NCBI GenBank assembly: GCA_036345935.2
Contig: JADWOT020000009.1
Location: 882,287 to 946,286 of the forward strand
DNA from: Taenia hydatigena
Taxonomy: Eukaryota; Platyhelminthes; Cestoda; Cyclophyllidea; Taeniidae
Reading direction: 5' to 3'
DNA: 64,000 nt
The translations under genes and the position numbers were made by a program. Below the pieces are notes generated by a model. It was not told the origin of the DNA. It was given only the letters and a program-made list of their open reading frames with translations, and did not search any database. Below, piece after piece: positions 35,095 through 48,500 of this stretch; position 1 is the stretch's first letter; each line of letters starts with the position of its first letter.

Positions 35095-38000
35095 ATGCTG
35101 ACAGGATTACGGGCCTTCATAATCAGATGTCCATCAAAATTTCCCCCACCTCATTGTGTTTTGCATCCCGTGGCATCAACTTCACAAATATCTCTGCGAT
35201 ACAATCAAACATATCGGAACCGATATACCCATTTCTCAGATGCCTACCCGAGGAAAGTCGGTAAAGGATACGTTTTCATTGGTTTATTCGTTGTTGGTGG
35301 AATCTATTTCACTTACTTTGAACGGTATGCTATGGGTTTGGTAAATGATAAAATGGCAAAATTTAGTACAGAGTGGCTAAGTTTGAAACTGGATCAATGG
35401 AGTCAAAGGAAAAGAAGTGACTCTAAACCCACCAAGGTTGACTGTCAAACGGAATATCACTCAAAGAAAGGAATTGAGAATGTCGAGGATGAAAATGATG
35501 AAAAGCCGAGAGTGAAGAATACTTTCCGCACAAGAAAGGTGTGTGAGCCTTGGTCTTATGCTCATTTATCAGATCCTTGCTTTTTGGTATGTGGATTTGC
35601 TTGTCTCACTCCATGAACGCTAGATTAGCTCTCGCCTTTTGTAAAAATAGTCAAGTACGTCTCATGGAATTGTTATTTCCCCATGTCTCGTACTTTGCGT
35701 CCTTTATTCTAGCGATTAATTTAATTTGGAATGAGTGCTTTGGTCAAGACTGGTCACACCTAAACTGCATTTCATAAAAGACGGCTTTGGTATTCCTGTT
35801 TTTTTTCCTGACCACGAAATTTTTTTCTATTTAACAGTAAAATCATAGTACGCATAACCCGTTTCAATGTAGGAGTTTTTTTTTGTTTGGATTACTGACA
35901 ATCTGACATTGATGAACAGGGGCATTTGAAATTTCCATTTATTCATGTCCCCGTTTTCATGGCGTTTGTTGTTTCTACGTCACGATGATATTAATTGCGT
36001 TTGATTAATGGTGGTCTTTCGATAGTTTTTATTAAAAAATTGGGCGATGTGCTACATAAGAACTGTAAGCTGTATCAAATCGGATTCGGTTCATTTATAA
36101 ACACTGAAAAGTCGTGAAAAGTGACATTTACACCGTTCGTAGGTCAAATCCACGAAATAGGCCTCACCGTCTGCCAGTCTATACTCTTACTGCTAAAAGT
36201 TTTCATCGCCTATTGTCCGCAGTTCATTGCCTATGAGGATCGCATTCGAGCCTACTCGACCCCAGACAAGATCTTCCGCTACTTCGCCACGTTGAAGCGT
36301 GTAGATGAAGATGGCACTTCAGAGATCTTCATGACTCCAGACGACTTTCTTCGCGCCATCACGCCCGGTCTCAAACAGCCTGATGGGTTGGATCTCGATG
36401 CTTTTATTAAATTTGATCCCAAGGTGAGACCAACCGTTGCGAAATTCTCAATGCGTTTGACATTAAAGGTTGGTTTTAGTTCTCTAGGCTGTTTGATTGG
36501 TGTACTAAGTTACGATTTGGCCTCTTTCCCGGGTGATTCTGATATTTTATTTTTATGTGGTCTTGAAACGTCTTGATACTAAGATGTTGAATACTTATTA
36601 ACTGAACCAGGTCCGCTCCGATTTGTGACACATTTGTCGCCCGACCGCTAGCTAACTGACATGTTACCAAAAAATAATTCCCTAAATTGGTCAATCTCTT
36701 CGAAGTTTTGCTGCTTTAAGAGTAGATTTCGTCGGAGTTCCTAGGCTTGGACTCCTTATTTATCCCCACAAGCGTTATGAAGCACACCAGCAGGATGACT
36801 GAGGGACTAGTCATGTCAATTATTCCACTTCATCGACCTGTCGTAGTAGGACCTCGGAACGTTGAAAAGTCTTGTGCAGTCAAATATTCGAATACTAAGG
36901 GTTGACTATTCGCGAATGCATACATAATGCGAAGCATCAAAGGCTAGCTAGCCCATAACTAAGTAATTAGAACACACGAAATGTCGAAGTAATTCCCGAC
37001 TGGAGAACAGTAAATGACAAAAAGTAGTCTTTCATTCTAGTGTGGAAGTGCCTTAATTGTATGAAATTGAATTGACCATTTTTTTCTAAAGCCTCCTCTT
37101 TTACCTTCGTTGCTGCTAAGGCATGAAAGTGTCATATCTCTCTGGCACGTGAACTGCGATCGCGCTATGCGTTTAAAAATATGGTTTTCAGGTACAACAT
37201 ACTCAATTTACGCGTGGCAAAAGATGAGTACTTCCTTAATAACTGTAATGCTTCTTCATTTGCACTTTTCTTTACAATAAAACCAGTTTTGCTTCCCAAA
37301 TGTCAGGTTAATTGGAGGCTAGCTTGATGTATTCAACTCTAACGTCAAAGTTAATGTAGGGTTCGTTTGACTGCCAGAAGCTCGCCTATTTATAAAGTTG
37401 CTTTGAACCCTACCAAATAGATTACTGACGGCTTGGAAACAGTTGCATTAGAAGTGAGTGAAACCATTTCTCCAAACGTCTTTTGAATGAAGCTAGCGGG
37501 CGTTTTAAGTGGGAATGGCCATTAGCTGTAATAGCATGGGTGCAGAATGTGGAAAGCCTACTGGTACATCTAATTGCGGTTTTCGATATATTGTCAAATT
37601 ACTGCGGGGAAGGCTCCTTTGTCCAACTGCAAATGTGGGCTGCGAACTTAATGAATACCAACAATATTCTGACTTAGGGCAGGAGATCCGTCAGGTGCAG
37701 TTACAACTTCGACGTGATCGGTGAAAAGGGAAATCGTAAGGAAATTTCTCATCTATATCAGTTTGAAGTCTCTGTGTGGGATAGAGACCAGAAGAAACAA
37801 ACATTTAACTCTATCTACCTCCATTTCTATCATACGGCCGCCTATTGTCAAGAAAATATGGTGATTGCTTCAAGGGACTCATCAGTGAGCACGGAAGATG
37901 AAGACAAGGATGAGGTTGAAGCAGTACTCCTTCCAACCCTAAAGTTCAAATCTTCTGGAGGTTCAATTTTGTAGGACTAAAGATGGGATTTCTCCATGAT

Positions 38001-41000
38001 TTATAAAAAGCATCCTCATCCAACTCACTAACCAATTCTGCCTGTTTTGAGGAATTTCTTGCATAGGCTTGGCTGTATCATATCGTGTCACACCGTATTG
38101 AGTGGATAGGTCTTAGTTTTAATCGCTTCCTGAGTTTCTGTAAGTGCAGAACTCATAGTGTACAATGGCGTCTGTAGTCCACCAGACAAAGTAAACAATC
38201 TTAGTAGTGGCAGGTGAAAGACTTGCTTGAAGATAGCCAATGACATGTCATTGCGCTTAACGAAAGTTGAGTTAAATAAGCATTATCGTTACAAGTTGGT
38301 CAGTCAGCTAAGTAGTAGCCACTTGACAGTCTTGGGAGCCTGTTGTATGTCACCTTTTGATGCATCGATCACCCATTGTAAATCGGCAATTCACTAATGA
38401 TGTGTTTTCACAACGTACTTCCGCAACAGAAAAAACATTTTGATCCGTTTTTGAGTGGTCTTTCCTGCTACGGTGGACAAACTCAGGTGATAATTGGTAC
38501 ATTTAAACCTATAAAAGATCCGTTTGAAGGAGTAAAGGTGGCACCTCCTGCCACGGTTACACGCTTAACCCGTGCCTAGGCAGCTCTGGTAAGTTTTTTA
38601 TTCAGAACAGTCTGTCCTTCAATACTCCATTTATACTGATTGAATGCGGAAGGATGGCTTGGTATTCACCGGTACCTGCCTCTATAGAATGATTCGTCTC
38701 CTATGCAACTTGATGACTGATTATGTATTTATGAGGTGTGTATTCTGTACATAGAAGAGGCAGCAGAGACTGTAGGCTGGGATGTACCGCAGTTGGAATC
38801 GCCACTGTGGCGAATGCCTCACAGCGACTTAAAGCTTTTCTAAATTTGAGGCGATATCTACAGATTTCGCGGTTTCGGTCACGCGAAATCGTCTTCACAA
38901 TTGCCCTCTGACATTGGCATTGTTGCATACCATCTTATGTCTTGTGTGACCCAGAGCATGTGTACCGACCATTGGTAACAGTAACAGGCCACCATTTTGT
39001 GTAGCTACGCTGCGACTTAATCCCAGTTTTACTTAAAAAAATAACTATTCCATCTACTCCTTGTAGTCACTTTTAATCTACTTCTTATCCAAAGGCCACG
39101 ATCATTTGGTGCCAGTGGGAATCTTCTTCTCCTTTTATAGAAGGACAAATTGGACCTGAACATTCCAAAAGACTCAATCTTCTATTGCTTCGGCAATAAC
39201 GCTCTGATTTCGTTCACCAACTTTGTTTTTCTCCTAACTGTGATATCCAGTATGTTGTTCCTATGTTTTTGTTTATGTGTATTTTTGTTTATCTGCTCAT
39301 CTGCCTGTCTGGTACTTTATTCCTCTCAAAGATGGCTGTTTAACGCTGTGTTTCATTTTTTAGCGCCACAGCGACAATTTGAAATCGCTTTCCGCATGTT
39401 CGATATCAATGGAGACGGTGAATTGGAGGCTAGTGAATTTGATGTGGTAAGATGATGTGCGATTCAGACTCGTCTTGTTGAATTTGCTCGGAAATTTCAA
39501 AACTTTTCTGTCACACTCGTTGCTTCGAGGTGATTCAAAACTTATTCGTCTGGCGAATCATTTAAGAAAGCGTCACCTCGTCGATAGCCCTCAGAAAGGC
39601 TTGAGATAAATAGTTAAGCAAATGACTTTGCTTCCATTGGCAGATGGCAAAGGGCATCACTACATACCCTGAGAAAGCAATTGCACTTAACACCTGGCTG
39701 TTCAGTGCAGCATGCTACGATACGCTACAACGGAGCCTGTGCAAGATAAAATTCTTCGGAAACAGACATAACCAGTAAATGAGTTGGCAGGAGATGCTCT
39801 TCTCAAAAGGTGGGGGAAAGCCTCACTACTAGCCTTACAAGACTGATCCGTAAGATTTACACTTCAAGATGGGGAGGAGTACTGCTTGAACCTCACTCGC
39901 ATTCTCAGCCTCCGTGTCCCTTGATATGGTTTTCGATATGTTCATCACCTTTTCTACACACTAGGAGATCATATTTTCGCATACAACGTGAAATAGACAG
40001 TTAGCAAGTGAGACCGAAATAGAAACGGAGTTGGCTAAGCTGGACTTATTTAGCAACTTTAATACCTTTCCTAAAATCAACCAGTGTTTCCTTACCTGTC
40101 CGTATTTGCTGTGCAAAATTGTCTTATTCGTACTCATATTCATAAGTTAAGTAGTTGCTTGGGTGGACGCTCACGTTTTAGATTTGCTTCCTCCATTCCT
40201 CGTGGTTGTGAGTGCAGCCGGCTGGATAGCCGCAGCGCTCTGCTTTCACATTACTGTCGTTTCTGTGGGAGGAAGAGAACGTTTTCCCCATATTAGACGC
40301 ATACCGACGGAACTTTCGTGCGCATTTCTTGTTGGCCACTACGAAAATGCAATCACTCACAGACCATTCAAAGGGCGGGAAGAGAGGAGTCTTTGCCCAC
40401 TAATGTGATGAGTCCATTCTCCTGGGACACAAATACCTAAAATATTGCGAAACGCCGATCTTCTCACTGTTTGTGTATCGTTTGTCCAGTTAATTTGTCA
40501 GGTAGAATTAGCCATTGGAGAGGTTTAGTCATGTCATTACTCTCCAGCGAAAATGAGCATAAGATTGAACGGATGTGCAGATAGACGAGATATCAGCAAT
40601 TTGGACAGTCGTCGTGAGGGTAAGAATCTTCACGTTGCGTCTGGAGACAATCAAGAAGAGTCGGGCGCGCGTTGCACGGAGGCTAGAGATGGGGACAACC
40701 AGAATCGATTTATCATTTGTCCTATCCCTTGGCATGACGCGAAACTGGGGTCAAAGTCCCAAAAGTGACGGGTCTACACCTTTGCACATATTCGCATTTT
40801 TAACCGGTCTACAGGCAAGAGGTGACTTTAGTCTCTTTATGTGTCTGTTCTTTTGATTTAACAGGTTCGAGGCGTTATTCTCGACACCACAGCTATGGGT
40901 CGCCGACACCGAGATCACTCTACAACAGGTAGCACCTTGAAATCCGTGAGCCATAGTGCTCTACACGACTACTTTTTTGGATCAGATGGGAAGCAGAAGT

Positions 41001-44000
41001 TGAAGATCTCCAAGTTCTTGGAGTTTCAGTCTCGTCTTCAAGAGGAGATTACTCAGCTGGAGGTGGGCCCGGTGTTTCATAGAATTGGGAATTTATTGCC
41101 TGGCTGTTATTTATGTTCAAAATTAAAATCTCCCTCCTAAAGGGGACTTCTAATCAACTAGTCTACCAATACAGTGCTTGACTTTTCAAGCTGTGTTCTG
41201 TCTCTTTTCAAAGATTTAAACTTTCGAAGCAATAATTTGATGAAATCGGACCATATTCGTCCCTCTTTTCTCCATTTCTACCCCTCTTTCACGACTTGTC
41301 CAGAGCATTTGATCGAGTACTTAATGATCGGCTGTTCCACTCAGGGGTGTCTACGGAATCATCTTAATTGAGACGAAAACACTTATTTTGTAGAAGTAGC
41401 TCAATATTTGATAGTGGATTTAATTATTTGCTAAAATGGGAAGCTGTGTGGTCATTAGCTAACAAAAAAGTTGGATTGAGCGCTTACATGACAACCATTA
41501 AAAGCTAGACATCTGGTGTGAAATTGCGCCCTTAATACTCCAACTCCTAGCATTTTTGGTAAAGTGCTTTCCGTTCTATCTTGGCGAGAATCGAATTGGA
41601 GATTGCCTCTCTGGGTCGTATCCTGATTGATAGTATTGGGGTCATTTGAAATATTGGTCTGAAGGGGGTAGCACGATGGGCACTTTCACTTGCCTGCAAT
41701 ATTTGGCTATAACGGGCTTTTCACATCTTGATTGAAATGGGACTGGGACGAAGTGTTCTGTTAGATTTCTAATGGGAAATAGGCCATTCGATCAGATTTG
41801 TCGCCCGTTTTTGTTTTGATGTCATGAGTAAAATATTGGGCTTAGGCTGAAACACGACATTGGCATGATTCATTTTCACCAATTGTAAGGACATTTTCAC
41901 GCATTTTCTGCACATTTCTGCGATGATTTTTGTTTAGTAGATTTCTCAGCGTCCCGATTGCTTCTATGTGCACTGACCTTTATCTGTCATTGATTGTACA
42001 TCGCTCTCTATGGCATGTTCTCCACAGTTTGGGCGTGTTGGCTAGTTGCCTGCATGCAGTTTGTTCTTTCTACTTTGTTTAGTTTGAACGCTACGGACCC
42101 AAAGAGGGACGAATTACAGAGCAGGCTTTTGCCAAGTCTTTGCTCACTTATGCGGGATTCTCGGAGAACAAGCGACGTCTAATGTTGCGACGAGTGAAGA
42201 AGAAGTTCTCTGAGGATGATGCCGAAACTTCCATGGTGAGTTTCATAAGGTTTGCACAAGGTCCTGAAAGACTCCCCATTCTGATTGCGATCAGCTACTG
42301 ATTGAACGATCAAAGATGCCTCCTGCTTGGGTTATTGCTTGAGTAGTATTTGACCTCAGAAGAAGGTGGCATTTATCATTTTTATTAATCCCTTGGAATC
42401 CATCAGAGAGTTTAAAGTCAAATGATAAGAAATTATCAATTTGTGTGAAGAGATTAGAAACGTCTTTTCCACTACGCTCAATTATTGTGGTCAACTTCAC
42501 TGGATTTTTCGACTCATTAGGAGGAGTAGTTTAAAGTCCCCTTTCCGTCAATTTTTGAGCTGATGGTCTCATTGGATTTTTCTCGTGTCTTGACGTTTGC
42601 ACCTCAATTCTGGAATGAAATGAACACCCTAGGTTTTTTGTCTTCACATTCGGAAGTTGTCTATCAATTTATCTAGCAACTTTTACCGTAGGCAAGGTTC
42701 CGTCTGCTGATATCATTGTGGTAATACCTATTCTTTTATTTGCACGGTAATTACTTTGAATAGAAGGCCTTTTATCAATTGGTTTTCTGAAGCTTCACTC
42801 ATAGCTACTATCTCGTTACTATGCTATCAAAATATTTTGGACCCAACCGTCAAGGAAGTAGCCTCTGGTCTTGCTCATTGGGTCATTATTAGATGTGTCG
42901 AAGGGGTGGGTGAGCTGGTGAATTTATGCATTATCTGGCAAGTGAATGCGAATAGAATAAAGCGATGCTTCGACAACCAGGTGGGTCGAAGGATAGATAA
43001 ACGGGCAGGCTGACGGAATAGTGAGTTGATGATTGTTTAGTCGGCCGATTGACTTGATGAAGGAAATAATAGATTAACTGATGAGTGCGAGGTTGGATAA
43101 GGGAAAATATGTCTGAATGGGCCGTTGACTTGTCGTACGAATGAATGAGTAGATCAACTGAAGATACTTGATTTATGAATGAAGAATTGAGCTTAATCGT
43201 GTTTCGTTTAATAGATGGGTGACCAGCTGTGCAAGTGGCCAAAAGCTTCTTTTTTTACTGATGGAGGATTGAATAAAGAGACAGACGGAGAGATCCATAA
43301 ACACATTGGAGTAGTTGTTGGGATTAACTGTTAACTCGAGGTCGCTGGAGTTGAAAAGTGTAGGGGAAATCCCATCCGTAAGGCTTAATGAATTAATTAC
43401 AAATTTAGGTGGTGTTTTGCTGCATACTTTTGGGTGCAATGAATAGCTTACCTATAGATAAATGGATGGGTGAATGTATGGAGGGCTGAATATGGGATGG
43501 ACGGATTGATGAGTTCAGCAATGTTACTTAAATTGGCGGATTGACAAACGATGGTATGAATTGTTGAATGGATAGATGGTGTGGAATGAGTTGAAGTGAA
43601 TGAATGCATGAGCGGTCTTGAATGGGCAATTGTGCAGTGGGCGTGTGATGCGCGGGGGGGGGGGGGGGGTCCGAAGAGTGCCTATTTAAATAAATGAATA
43701 AATGAGCAACTTTACGGGTTGTTGATGTGAATGTTGGCAAATAGAGTTATGAATAGAAGGGCTGACGAATAAATCAGGTGTTCAGTCTCCTTATTTCTCT
43801 ATCGAGAGACTATCTTCTCCCTACCTTCCCTGTAGGGCATCACATTTAAAGAATTTCTCGATTTCACCCACCTTCTGCGTTGCGTTTCGGAGTTGGACAC
43901 AGCACTCACTTTCCACACTCTGGCTGGTGCTGCCATCGATCCGGCAACCTTCCTGCATGTCTCGAAGGTTGTTGCCCACGTTGAGTTGACACCTCATCTC

Positions 44001-44941
44001 GTGGATGTCGTGTTTACACTATTTGACGAAAATGGTAGGTCTGGAACTTGCTTGGGTGTTTTTATTTTGTTAGGCTAGTAAATGCTCTCATTCTTAATGT
44101 CACGGCCTTGAACTTGATTGCTAATTTCTTATTTAAAGCTTGAATCATCTAGATGAAAGAACGCCACTCCTTTTAAGTCTTTCTGTGTAAATCAAATGGA
44201 AAGCTTAACTTTCTTTTCACAGGAAATAGGCAAGAACACTTTTTTTCTTTCATTTGCCACGTAAATCAGTTAAAAGGTACGCTAGTGGTTGTCAGCCTGA
44301 CCTGGGCAGGTTGGTAGCGTCTGTCCCCATCTTTGCCTAATTTCAATCTTTTAAAATGCGATTCATTGTAAGCGAGAATTGCAAGTATGATGGAAATGTG
44401 TCCTATTTCATTCATGCCTCGTTTCCTTCACGTTAGTGCTGTCTTAGCCAATTTTGGACGAAAATGTTGCACGGAAGTATTCAGCCGCACTAAAGGGCTT
44501 GATGGAATCAGCATAACGCTTTGAGTCTTCTCTGAGGTTCCGAGGAGGACACACAAGCCCAAGTACCCGCAGGTTCCAAAGCTGTTAAATAGAACATCAG
44601 GTTATTGAACCCACACTGAATGAGCTGCCCGAAAATCCTACCAGAATGTTAGGAATTCTGTAGACATTGTGATTTTTCTTCACAGTAAATCCTTTCGGAG
44701 ACAGAACGATTTGTTACAATGTCGACAGAGGTGTCTGTCAACGATTTTTTGTTTATTGACCACAAGTAAATTCTTTCTTCCCATTGTAGACGACGGTCAG
44801 CTGAGCTACAAGGAGTTTGTGCAGGTGATGAAGAATCGCCTATTTCGGGGTCTAGACAAACCGATGGACACGGGATTCATCCGTTTCCTCAACGCTATCG
44901 TTTACTGTGTTCAACATGAGGTTCGGCGGCGGCTGGATTGA
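35095..44941 (+). CDS. MICU1: MICU1-type regulator of the mitochondrial calcium uniporter
   Basis: MICU1 is the EF-hand gatekeeper of the MCU channel in the intermembrane space. Eight exons join in frame: 35095-35538, 36223-36423, 39141-39249, 39364-39446, 40865-41062, 42083-42235, 43836-44034 and 44790-44941, giving 512 residues (human 476). The N-terminus is basic and hydroxylated, as in a mitochondrial presequence, with a hydrophobic helix at about residues 57-75. [19 protein letters not shown] is almost unchanged from the family. EF-hand 1 is [12 protein letters not shown] and the last EF-hand is [12 protein letters not shown]; both keep their calcium ligands. The Cys in IVYCVQHE sits where MICU1 forms its disulfide with MICU2. 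The C-terminus after it is short and basic. I took the ATG at 35095; an upstream in-frame codon at 35005 is TTG, not ATG. Confidence 0.95.
37676..37974 (+). other. Intronic ORF inside MICU intron 2, doubtful
   Basis: A frame of about 100 codons is open between a TAG and a terminal TAG inside the 2.7-kb second intron. It includes a [15 protein letters not shown] segment and an acidic [10 protein letters not shown] run and is preceded by an acceptor-like GTGCAG. It matches no part of MICU proteins. It could be a chance frame, a rarely used exon or a relic. Confidence 0.2.
42900..43780. repeat. Degenerate GAAT/GGAT tetranucleotide tract in MICU intron 6
   Basis: The intron before exon 7 is dominated by loosely repeated GAATGA, GATGGA and TGGATG units, a decayed tetranucleotide satellite. 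It contains the 16-G run at 43654-43669. Confidence 0.6.
43654..43669 (+). repeat. Homopolymer run of 16 G
   Basis: Sixteen consecutive G residues occur in a MICU intron. Such a run can form a G-quadruplex and is also a common place for sequencing length error. Confidence 0.85.
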
Positions 44942-45164
44942 GAAAGGAACTGGACAGATAGATAATGTGACTTGACCGCATTGCTGGATTCTGTGTTTGG
45001 ATTATCCGAAGTCGAAGTTCTCACTATCTCGGCATGGTTTTTATTGAATTTTGGGTTTGGTCGTTTGGACTCGTGTAGCAGGCGACTAAGCCCTTGAGTA
45101 AAGGGCAAATGGGTTCCACTGGAGAGTATGAGGAGGGTTAGATATCGAATGATTTATTACGAAT

Positions 45165-45170
45165 AATAAA
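45165..45170 (+). promoter_or_regulatory. Poly(A) signal of the MICU gene
   Basis: AATAAA lies 223 bases after the MICU stop and before the MTCH2 start, so it is well placed to end the MICU transcript. Confidence 0.55.
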
Positions 45171-45539
45171 TTGGGTAAATAGAATTCAAGCATTTTAAAG
45201 TAGCAACTAATTATTCAATAGATAAGTACACCATCGAAACGTTGGCAAAAAATATAAAAATATGATGTTCTTGACCGAATTTAGAAAACTGTCTGTCAAA
45301 ACTTCGAACGAAGTATAAAGTAAAGAAACCGCACAAATAAGCCAGACCAAAAGTGCTTCGACGTAATGCTCTACGGTGAATTAGCACCAAAATATAACGT
45401 TTAGCTGTTTTTATGGACTATTATGTGAGTTTTTTTCGGTTAAAAATAATAAAACTACCTACACCTAGATGCTAGTTTGACCCATTAGATTTACACTATA
45501 CTAGCCTTAGTGAACACAGCTGGTCCAATTCAGCCCACG

Positions 45540-48500
45540 ATGTCAGGCGTTGCGCTCTCGGACGGATCACTGGCGAAGTTATGCTACGATTATGTCATTC
45601 CCACCGCTATTTCAACTGTTTGTCACCCGTTTGTATGTGCTAGGACCCTTATGATGGTAATTGCATTCTTCTCTATCCACTCGGCATTTTACAGTTGGGT
45701 CATGAGTTTGAGCCGCCCACGCTCGGAAGGAACCTTATTGGATTGCGGCGATACATGTATCCGAATGTTTTTAACTATCGTATGTGTATTTTTGCAGATT
45801 ACCAAATTTTTAGTTGGTCACTTACGGGAAGATGTTGGTCTCTTCCCCATATTCACAGTGGGTCTACCGGCGTCTATTATCGGTTCGGCCATTAAGTCGT
45901 CTGTGTGTGAATCCTATTTACGTGTAAGCTGTATGTGGGCTTTTTTTCTCACATGAGCACTCTGCAATTGTGACGAGAACCCTTGTTTTTTTATTTATCC
46001 TAGAAGAAGTACTGGGTACTTCAAAGTACTTCTAGTCTTTAGATGACCGAACATTTCCAAAACCTACTTTTTGCACATTTACTAATTGGATAACTTTCCC
46101 CTCCTTTCAGGAGCATGTTACAGGATACATGTACAAAAAGTCGATATTTGAGACGGAACAAGGCTGGGAAGTTTTTGTTCAGGAGGTTCATTCTAAGTTG
46201 CATTATATTGTTCCTTCGTTTTAATAAACAGTGCCGAAAGTTCAGTTAATTTTATGCACCAACTTTGTTCCATTTGTCACTGACAGTACTCTCATGATAT
46301 AAGCTTTCTATCCGATAATCTCTGCATTGCGGCTAATTTACATTCGTGTGATTTTCTCTTTAAATCTTCTGCATTTTTTGCTCAATAAGCACGAAACAGC
46401 CTCATAATTCACAATCAACATACCTCATTTTTTTAGTTCTCGTGTGAAGAAATGCTTGAACTGTATGTGCATGAAGTATCGTCTTATGATTTCGGTACCA
46501 TTACTGTAAAGGCAGGATAAGGACATTCTGCGTTGTTATTGCGGCTTATAGAATCTTTTAGTTTTTTGCTCTTGTAATGGCTTCTTCTATCTCTACCTTG
46601 GTCATAAATTAGATGAGAAGCTAGTTATGAAAGATGTAATTTTGGGAAGGAAAATGTCTTGTTTGTACCTGTCTATCGGTTCAGCCACTCCATCAATATA
46701 TCACAAGTTATTGATTTACCCTCTGTCCTACCTTAGACTTGCAAATTGACTGCTGGACGCTGTCTTGGCCTATTGGTCAGCTACCCTTTTCAAGGTGAGC
46801 TTGATAAGGCCTTTCATTGATTATTCCTAAACCTCGTCTCCTCTCTAGTCATCATGATTCGGCAGATCGCCCAGTTGGTCGGCAAGGAAACTATCTACAG
46901 TAGCATTCTTAAGGCTTTTGTGGAGATAAACGTAAACGAAGGCCTGTCGGGTCTTTTTGGGTAAGAGTGGATGAAATTGTCCATTTAATGTTTGAAAAAT
47001 GATCAATTTAATTGTGGTAATCCTATTACTTTTTTTGAAGTGCGGTGTCTTGAATTTCCAACCGACAAGGTTTAATAGATGGGCTTGAATAATTAAGCAG
47101 TTTTTAAAATGGACTCATTTTCCTTATTTAAAATGACCTCGCAAACTTACACCAAATCGAAGCTCGTTGCTCCTATAAATCATTTACCGAATTCCCCTCT
47201 TACCTCGGGAAGGTTTTGATGTTGCAACCCTGGCCTTTTCTGATGTTTGGAAGGCGTCATTTCAAGAACCTTTGTGAAATTTTTTCTCCTACTTCACTGC
47301 TTCAAATCATTGCCTTTTGAAGCGAAGTCTTTAGGACCGCTCCTACTGTCTTGGTTGTATTTTTAAGTTTAGATTATTCTCCCAGGTACGCTTTAGTTCA
47401 TCGGCTGTACTATTCTTGTCAGTTTTGCAAAAGTTTTGTCCGGGCACGATTTATCCTCGTTCGTTTTTTTCTAGACTGCTCTGAAGTGCAATGTCTCAAG
47501 CATCCGATTTCTGTTGTTTCTCCAAATTATTCTTACCCTTATTAACTTCTTTTCGAATGACTTCCGACGAACTAATCTTGCTTTTTCACCAGACCTTGGT
47601 TTTTTGCATTTCTAGAGTTCATTTTGGAAGGCCGTATTTATTTTCTGAGACCTTGGTTCATTTGAGAGCATTTGTGGGTGCATACTTAAAAATGGCACCT
47701 CAAATACCATCTCCTCTGAAAAGTTCATTCAAATAGCTGAAATCCGGGTCTTTTTGAAGACCTTCGGATGAGCTCCTTTTAAAAAAAAGAACGTTTCATC
47801 ATTCTCATTTATCGAATTTTTCATCTTGAACGAATTTGTGCTACTTTTTAGAGGAAGCGATTTTGCTTTCTCTATCCCATCTCTGATAGGTAGATCCGTG
47901 AGTAGGATAAGCTGATTTCATCGAGAAATCGTGAAGTCTCACTAGGCATCGCAAAATCCTCGAGTGATAGCATTTGAGCACTCGTTTTGTAGGTTCCAAG
48001 AGTAACTCTGGCAGCATCTTAACGCCTCTTTTCTCGGAGAGAGATTCAAGATTTTTATCAGTCAAAGTCGGGTGCGTCGATTTCACAATTTTGTCACATT
48101 TGGATGGTATTGCATGACTTCAAAGAAGCCTCTTTTGTACAGCTTCTGTTTTCCTTCCTTATGGTAATAAACGTGCTTAACCTTGAAGTTTAATAAAGCA
48201 AGACCATTCAATGCTTTGACACCGAAAGAAGTTTTTCCAATTTCTTTGTAGCGCTTCCCCAATCAAGGTCCCATAATTCCCCATTTCGTGCTTTACTCTC
48301 TCCTTTTATCTCGTAGATGAAAGGTAGGCTAATCACAATGAAAAAATTCTAAAATCTCTTTGGACGTCTTTCTTAAAGTACCCACCGAGACTGGTAGTTG
48401 AGTGAGCTAATTATCGTGCTTTAGTGGTTGTCAGGAGGACAACGCTCAAGCGTGTGCAGTCTAGTGATAAATACTCCACAGGTCTCAACGCGCATTTAAG

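Noticed and set aside
45780..45797. 18-base GT..AG segment in MTCH2 taken as an intron
   Set aside because: It is too short to be spliced and leaves a frame that meets a stop; the 34-base choice restores the conserved protein.
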